Assembly (NCBI GenBank): GCA_002449955.1
Contig: DJYD01000010.1
Location: 1-19,630 of the forward strand
DNA: 19,630 nucleotides
Direction: 5' to 3'
Source of the DNA: Lachnospiraceae bacterium UBA6987
Lineage (GTDB): Bacteria > Bacillota > Clostridia > Lachnospirales > Lachnospiraceae
Below, in pieces: positions 16,009 to 19,630 of the stretch. The notes below the pieces were generated by a model. That model worked only from the letters and a program-made list of their open reading frames with translations. It ran no database searches and was not told where the DNA came from. Positions within the stretch are counted from its first letter, which is position 1. Each line of letters opens with the position of its first letter. A program made the translations under genes and the position numbers.

Positions 16009-16142
16009 GCACGCTTTCTGCCTGCAGGTCTTTTTGTGTGCAAAAGGGATGGCCCCCGGCGGGGCGAAATATCCCGAAAATGCAGGAAAAAAGGCCTGAA
16101 AACGGCAGGAAGCAGCAAATATTCGAAGAAGGAGGAAAATAT
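16009..16142 (+). other. Leader of the rpsL mRNA
   Basis: About 130 bases without a gene. A foldable pair GCACGC / GTGTGC (16010-16015 and about 16037-16042, one G-U) surrounds a CTGCAG palindrome, and a compact GCCCC-CGGC-GGGGC hairpin lies at about 16053-16066. AAGGAGG for rpsL is at 16129-16135. An in-frame ATG at 16038 exists but has no binding site. I see no known riboswitch. Confidence 0.45.
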
Positions 16143-16562
16143 ATGCCTACATTTAACCAGTTGGTTAGAAAAGGCAGAGAAACTTCGGAAAAGAAGTCCA
16201 CGGCTCCGGCTCTGCAGAAGGGTTACAACTCCCTGCACAAGAAAGCCACCAACCAGTCGTCCCCTCAGAAGAGAGGCGTCTGCACGGCCGTCAAGACCAC
16301 GACCCCGAAGAAGCCTAACTCTGCTCTCCGCAAGATCGCCCGTGTGCGTCTGTCCAACGGCATCGAAGTCACCAGCTATATTCCGGGTGAAGGCCACAAC
16401 CTTCAGGAACACAGCGTCGTGCTCGTCCGTGGCGGAAGAGTAAAGGATCTGCCCGGCACCCGTTACCACATCATCCGTGGTACGCTGGATACCGCAGGTG
16501 TCGCCAACCGCAGACAGGCCCGTTCCAAGTACGGCGCCAAGAGGCCGAAAGTCAAGAAATAA
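16143..16562 (+). CDS. rpsL: 30S ribosomal protein S12
   Basis: A 139-residue S12, the Gram-positive length. It sits at the decoding centre of the 30S subunit and controls accuracy. Visible are TPKKPNSALRK (residues 54-64), GEGHNLQEHS (82-91) and RGGRVKDLPG (96-105). Lys56 and Lys101, the sites where streptomycin-resistance changes arise, have the sensitive residue. Asp102 is the position methylthiolated by RimO in some bacteria. The ATG at 16143 gives the family N-terminus MPTFNQLVRKGR and has AAGGAGG 7 bases upstream; the upstream in-frame ATG at 16038 is rejected. It is the first gene of the str operon; rpsG follows after an unusually long 181-base spacer. Confidence 0.98.
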   Translation: MPTFNQLVRKGRETSEKKSTAPALQKGYNSLHKKATNQSSPQKRGVCTAVKTTTPKKPNSALRKIARVRLSNGIEVTSYIPGEGHNLQEHSVVLVRGGRVKDLPGTRYHIIRGTLDTAGVANRRQARSKYGAKRPKVKK

Positions 16563-16743
16563 GACATTCGGATAGTCTGCAAACCACATGCTGACTGTTA
16601 ATGCCGGAAGGCAGACATATATTTTCGTCAGAAAATAGACTGTCCTCTCCCGTGCGAACACATGCAGCCCCGTAAGAGCGGAGGCTATGCAGCAAAGACA
16701 TGTGAGTACCGATGAATTAAAAATTTTTAAGGAGGGAAGTAAC
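16563..16743 (+). promoter_or_regulatory. Long structured rpsL-rpsG intercistronic region
   Basis: 181 bases without a gene. GGATAGTCT (16570-16578) can pair with AGACTGTCC (16637-16645) over 9 positions, or its GTCTGC part with GCAGAC (16611-16616), so the two folds exclude each other. A 7-base-pair hairpin TATTTTC-GTCA-GAAAATA lies at 16620-16637. Further on, CACATG and CATGTG flank a TGCAGCC / GGCTATGCA stem (about 16656-16704). A 14-base AT palindrome (16717-16730) precedes the rpsG site. In E. coli, S7 represses the str operon by binding its rpsL-rpsG spacer; a similar role here is inferred. I found no convincing promoter. Confidence 0.5.
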
Positions 16744-17214
16744 GTGCCGCGTAAAGGACATACTCAGAAAAGAGAAGTACTGGCAGATCCGATTTACGGC
16801 AGCAAGGTTGTGACCAAACTGATCAACAACATCATGCTGGATGGTAAAAAGGGTGTTGCGCAGGAGATCGTCTACGGCGCCTTCGAGCAGATCGAACAGA
16901 AGACCGGCAAGCCGGCTCTGGAGGTCTTCACCCAGGCCATGAACAACATCATGCCTCAGCTCGAAGTCAAGGCGAAACGTGTCGGTGGTGCCACCTATCA
17001 GGTGCCTATCGAAGTCAAGCCGGACCGCCGCCAGGCGCTCGCGCTCCGCTGGATGACCATGTTCAGCCGCAAGCGTGGTGAGAAGACCATGAAGGATCGT
17101 CTCGCCGGCGAGATCATGGACGCCAGCAACAACACGGGTTCTGCTGTCAAACGTAAAGAAGACATGCACAAGATGGCCGAAGCCAACAAGGCTTTCGCCC
17201 ACTACAAATTTTAA
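16744..17214 (+). CDS. rpsG: 30S ribosomal protein S7
   Basis: A 156-residue S7, the usual bacterial length. It nucleates assembly of the 30S head and contacts E-site tRNA and mRNA. The N-terminus PRKGHTQKREVLADPIYGS, the VGGATYQVPIEVKPDRRQALALRW core (residues about 79-102) and the basic C-terminal helices match the family closely. The start is GTG at 16744-16746 with AAGGAGGG 7 bases upstream; an in-frame ATG at 16687 would add 19 residues that do not belong to S7 and has no binding site. It lies between rpsL and fusA, 24 bases before the EF-G start. S7 is the classic autoregulator of this operon in E. coli, which makes the long preceding spacer of interest. Confidence 0.98.
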   Translation: MPRKGHTQKREVLADPIYGSKVVTKLINNIMLDGKKGVAQEIVYGAFEQIEQKTGKPALEVFTQAMNNIMPQLEVKAKRVGGATYQVPIEVKPDRRQALALRWMTMFSRKRGEKTMKDRLAGEIMDASNNTGSAVKRKEDMHKMAEANKAFAHYKF

Positions 17215-17238
17215 TTAGACACATTGGAGGAAAAATTC

Positions 17239-19359
17239 ATGGCGGGAAGAGATTATCCGCTTGAGCGCACTCGTAACATCGGCATCATGGCACACATCGA
17301 TGCCGGTAAGACCACGCTGACGGAGCGGATCTTGTACTATACCGGTGTGAATTATAAGATCGGCGATACCCATGACGGGACTGCCACCATGGACTGGATG
17401 GAGCAGGAGCAGGAACGAGGCATTACCATTACCTCGGCAGCAACCACCTGTCACTGGACGAAAGAGCTGGAGCATAAGCCGGCTCCCGGAGCGCTTGAGC
17501 ACCGCATCAACATCATTGATACGCCTGGCCACGTTGATTTCACCGTGGAAGTCGAGCGTTCGCTCCGCGTGCTTGACGGCGCTGTTGGCGTGTTCTGCGC
17601 CAAAGGCGGCGTTGAACCGCAGTCCGAGACAGTATGGAGACAGGCTGACAAATACCGTGTTCCGCGCATTGCGTTCATCAACAAGATGGACATCATGGGA
17701 GCCAATTTCTTCAATGCTGTATCTATGATCCACACCAGATTGGGCCACAACCCGATCATTACCGAACTGCCGATCGGCAAGGAAGATTCCTTTATCGGCC
17801 TGATCGACCTGTTCGAAATGAAAGCTTACTACTATCGTGACGACAAGGGTACCGAGATCGAGATCACGGAAATCCCTGCCGACATGAAGGATGAAGCGGA
17901 AGAATACCGCGCCAAGCTCGTGGAAGACATCTGCACACTGGACGACGAGCTGATGGAAATGTACATGATGGATGAAGTGCCCAGCGAGGAACAGCTGAAA
18001 GCCGCCCTCCGCAAAGCCTGCATCAACATGGAAGCCATCCCCGTCCTCTGCGGCAGTGCCTACCGCAATAAGGGCGTTCAGAAGCTTCTGGATGCCGTTA
18101 TCGAGTATCTGCCGAGCCCTGTCGATATCCCGCCCACAAAGGGTGAGACGATGGACGGCGATCCTGTGGATATTCCGTCGACCGATGACGCTCCGTTCTG
18201 CGCCCTGGCCTTCAAGATCATGACCGACCCCTACGTCGGCAAGCTGGCGTATTTCCGGGTCTACTCCGGATCGCTGGAAGCGGGATCCTACATCTACAAT
18301 TCCAGCAAAGGCAAGAAGGAACGCATCGGCCGTATTCTGCAGATGCACGCCAACAAGCGTATGGAAGTCGAGAAGGTCTATGCCGGCGAGATCGCTGCAG
18401 CCGTGGGCTTAAAGTTCACGACGACCGGCGACACGATCTGCGACGAGGCTCATCCGATCATGCTGGAACGCATGGAGTTCCCGGAACCGGTTATCGACGT
18501 GGCCATCGAGCCCAAGACGAAAGCCGGCCAGGACAAGATGGGCGAGGCACTCGCAAAGCTGGCTGAGGAAGATCCGACCTTCCGCGTCACCACGAACAAA
18601 GAGACCGGTCAGACCGTCATTGCCGGTATGGGCGAGCTCCACCTGGAGATCATCGTTGACCGTCTGCTGCGCGAATTCAAGGTCGAAGCCAATGTCGGCG
18701 CCCCTCAGGTCGCCTACAAGGAAGGCTTCACGAAGACCGTTGAGGTCGAGAGCAAGTACGTCAAGCAGTCCGGCGGCAAGGGCCAGTACGGCCATTGTAA
18801 AGTCCGCTTCGAACCGATGGATGCCAATGCCGATCACACCTTCGAATTTAATTCCGAGGTCGTGGGCGGCGTGATCCCGAAGGAATACATCCCGGCGGTC
18901 GGCGCCGGTATCGAAGAGGCTTCCAAGGCCGGTATCCTTGGCGGATATCCGGTACTGGGTGTCAAGGCAACCGTATTTGACGGTTCGTATCACGAGGTCG
19001 ACTCCAGTGAGATGGCCTTCAAAATCGCCGGTTCCATGGCCTTCAAGGATGCTATGGCGAAGGCGGGCTGCGTGCTGCTTGAACCGATCATGCGCGTGGA
19101 AGTCACGACGCCGGAGGAATATCTCGGCGATGTCATCGGCGACATCAGCAGCCGCCGTGGACGCATCGAAGGTATGGAGAATGTCAACGGATCTCAGCTT
19201 GTCCGCTGCTTTGTCCCGCTTGCCGAAATGTTCGGCTATGCGACAGACCTTCGTTCCAAGACCCAGGGCCGTGGTGCTTACTCGATGTTCTTCGATAAGT
19301 ACGAACCGGCACCCAAGTCCGTTCAGGACAAAGTTCTTTCCAAAAACGGCTTGAATTAA
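17239..19359 (+). CDS. fusA: Elongation factor G
   Basis: A 706-residue translational GTPase that drives tRNA-mRNA translocation and, with RRF, ribosome recycling. GTPase motifs: G1 AHIDAGKT (18-25), switch I RGITITSAATT (60-70), G3 DTPGH (94-98), G4 NKMD (148-151). Domains II-V follow, with the domain IV region GGKGQYGHCKVRFEP and the domain V end DLRSKTQGRGAYSMFFDKYEP. Between switch I and G3 there is an insertion around ELEHKPAPGALEH (76-88) absent from the Bacillus protein, as I recall common in Lachnospiraceae. The start ATG at 17239 has GGAGG 8 bases upstream; a TTG at 17224 lies inside that region and is rejected. The last codons contain the -35 box of the tuf promoter. Confidence 0.98.
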   Translation: MAGRDYPLERTRNIGIMAHIDAGKTTLTERILYYTGVNYKIGDTHDGTATMDWMEQEQERGITITSAATTCHWTKELEHKPAPGALEHRINIIDTPGHVDFTVEVERSLRVLDGAVGVFCAKGGVEPQSETVWRQADKYRVPRIAFINKMDIMGANFFNAVSMIHTRLGHNPIITELPIGKEDSFIGLIDLFEMKAYYYRDDKGTEIEITEIPADMKDEAEEYRAKLVEDICTLDDELMEMYMMDEVPSEEQLKAALRKACINMEAIPVLCGSAYRNKGVQKLLDAVIEYLPSPVDIPPTKGETMDGDPVDIPSTDDAPFCALAFKIMTDPYVGKLAYFRVYSGSLEAGSYIYNSSKGKKERIGRILQMHANKRMEVEKVYAGEIAAAVGLKFTTTGDTICDEAHPIMLERMEFPEPVIDVAIEPKTKAGQDKMGEALAKLAEEDPTFRVTTNKETGQTVIAGMGELHLEIIVDRLLREFKVEANVGAPQVAYKEGFTKTVEVESKYVKQSGGKGQYGHCKVRFEPMDANADHTFEFNSEVVGGVIPKEYIPAVGAGIEEASKAGILGGYPVLGVKATVFDGSYHEVDSSEMAFKIAGSMAFKDAMAKAGCVLLEPIMRVEVTTPEEYLGDVIGDISSRRGRIEGMENVNGSQLVRCFVPLAEMFGYATDLRSKTQGRGAYSMFFDKYEPAPKSVQDKVLSKNGLN

Positions 19360-19379
19360 TTGGCATTTACCTGTATAAT
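19351..19379 (+). promoter_or_regulatory. Separate tuf promoter overlapping the fusA stop
   Basis: TTGAAT (19351-19356, the last two sense codons of fusA), exactly 17 bases, TATAAT (19374-19379). It would start tuf mRNA near 19386 with a 70-base leader. The leader holds a small TGCCC / GGGCA hairpin (about 19409-19427). No terminator separates fusA from tuf, so tuf can also be reached by readthrough. Confidence 0.72.
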
Positions 19380-19455
19380 CAGATAGATGTCACAATCAAA
19401 AATCTATGCCCTTACAAATGGGGCAGCAAATAACAAAATCTAAGGAGTAAACCAA

Positions 19456-19630
19456 GATGGCAAAACAGAAGTTCGAGAGAACCAAACCCCATTGTAACAT
19501 CGGTACCATCGGTCACGTTGATCACGGAAAAACGACTTTGACCGCTGCTATTACCACCGTATTGGCAAAGAAGGGTCTGTCTGAGCTCCGTTCGTTCGAC
19601 TCTATCGACAATGCTCCGGAGGAGAAGGAG
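19456..19630 (+). CDS. tuf: Elongation factor Tu, N-terminal part
   Basis: The first 58 codons, continuing past the window. The sequence starts MAKQKFERTKPHCNIGTIGH and holds the G1 motif GHVDHGKT (19-26) followed by TLTAAITTVL, diagnostic of EF-Tu, the GTPase that delivers aminoacyl-tRNA to the ribosomal A site. The segment after it (FDSIDNAPEEKE) leads into switch I, beyond the window. AAGGAG is 9 bases before the ATG. It is the fourth gene of the str cluster and appears to have its own promoter at the end of fusA, in line with the high demand for EF-Tu. Confidence 0.98.

Noticed and set aside
16143..16562. Streptomycin-resistance allele of S12
   Set aside because: Lys56 and Lys101 are both the sensitive residues.
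16687..16743. Upstream in-frame ATG for rpsG
   Set aside because: It adds 19 residues not found in S7 and translates the ribosome binding site of the GTG start.
17215..18348. Long minus-strand frame of 377 codons inside fusA
   Set aside because: A shadow of strongly biased fusA codons; it has no independent start signal, and the coding strand is certain.

Overview
The window looks like chromosomal DNA of a moderately GC-rich clostridium, most likely Lachnospiraceae or a close relative. The reasons are strong AGGAGG-type ribosome binding sites throughout, a rpsL-rpsG-fusA-tuf str operon, MutS2, BlaI/BlaR1-type regulation, an OmpR/PhoR two-component pair, and an EF-G of 706 residues with the insertion before the DTPGH motif that I associate with that group. 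The placement is inferred from sequence character, not from a search. || Layout. 1-175: tail of an IS200/IS605-type TnpA gene and the hairpin-rich right end of that element. 189-713 (-): a small four-helix membrane protein with its own promoter. About 785-1710: an AT-rich block carrying one orphan reading frame whose last 30 or so codons run into GC-rich DNA, probably foreign and broken. 1869-3220 (+): RidA overlapping an SH3/YkuD L,D-transpeptidase lipoprotein. 3282-5713 (+): a BlaI-type repressor with two palindromic operators in its own promoter, overlapping a BlaR1-type M56 membrane peptidase with an unusual extracellular part. 5827-6117 (-): an antibiotic-biosynthesis-monooxygenase-fold protein. 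6182-8229 (-): an ECF sigma factor overlapping a seven-helix membrane protein, probably its anti-sigma. 8331-10960 (-): a PlsC-like acyltransferase with a zinc ribbon, followed by a GltS-type carrier. 11068-15558 (-): mutS2, an OmpR-family regulator and a PhoR-like kinase, closely packed. 15711-15935 (+): a small domain remnant. 15954-19630 (+): the str operon, with rpsL, rpsG, fusA and the start of tuf. || Working together. Three pairs join a sensor to a regulator and each is tightly coupled: BlaI with BlaR1-like, sigma with its membrane partner, and the response regulator with its kinase. Several neighbours act on the envelope (L,D-transpeptidase lipoprotein, acyltransferase, carrier), so envelope surveillance is a reasonable common theme, but this is inference from proximity. 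Transcription units are well marked. I could place hairpin terminators after the transpeptidase, after BlaR1, after GltS, after the kinase and before the str operon, and sigma-A-like promoters before most units. || The most unusual points are the AT-rich block with its displaced reading frame, the BlaR1-like protein without a recognisable penicillin-binding sensor domain, the sigma/seven-helix pair, a str-operon promoter whose -35 box lies inside the upstream terminator stem, the long foldable rpsL-rpsG spacer, and a mutS2 start lying almost at its predicted transcription start. I saw no tRNA, rRNA, CRISPR array or complete transposon.
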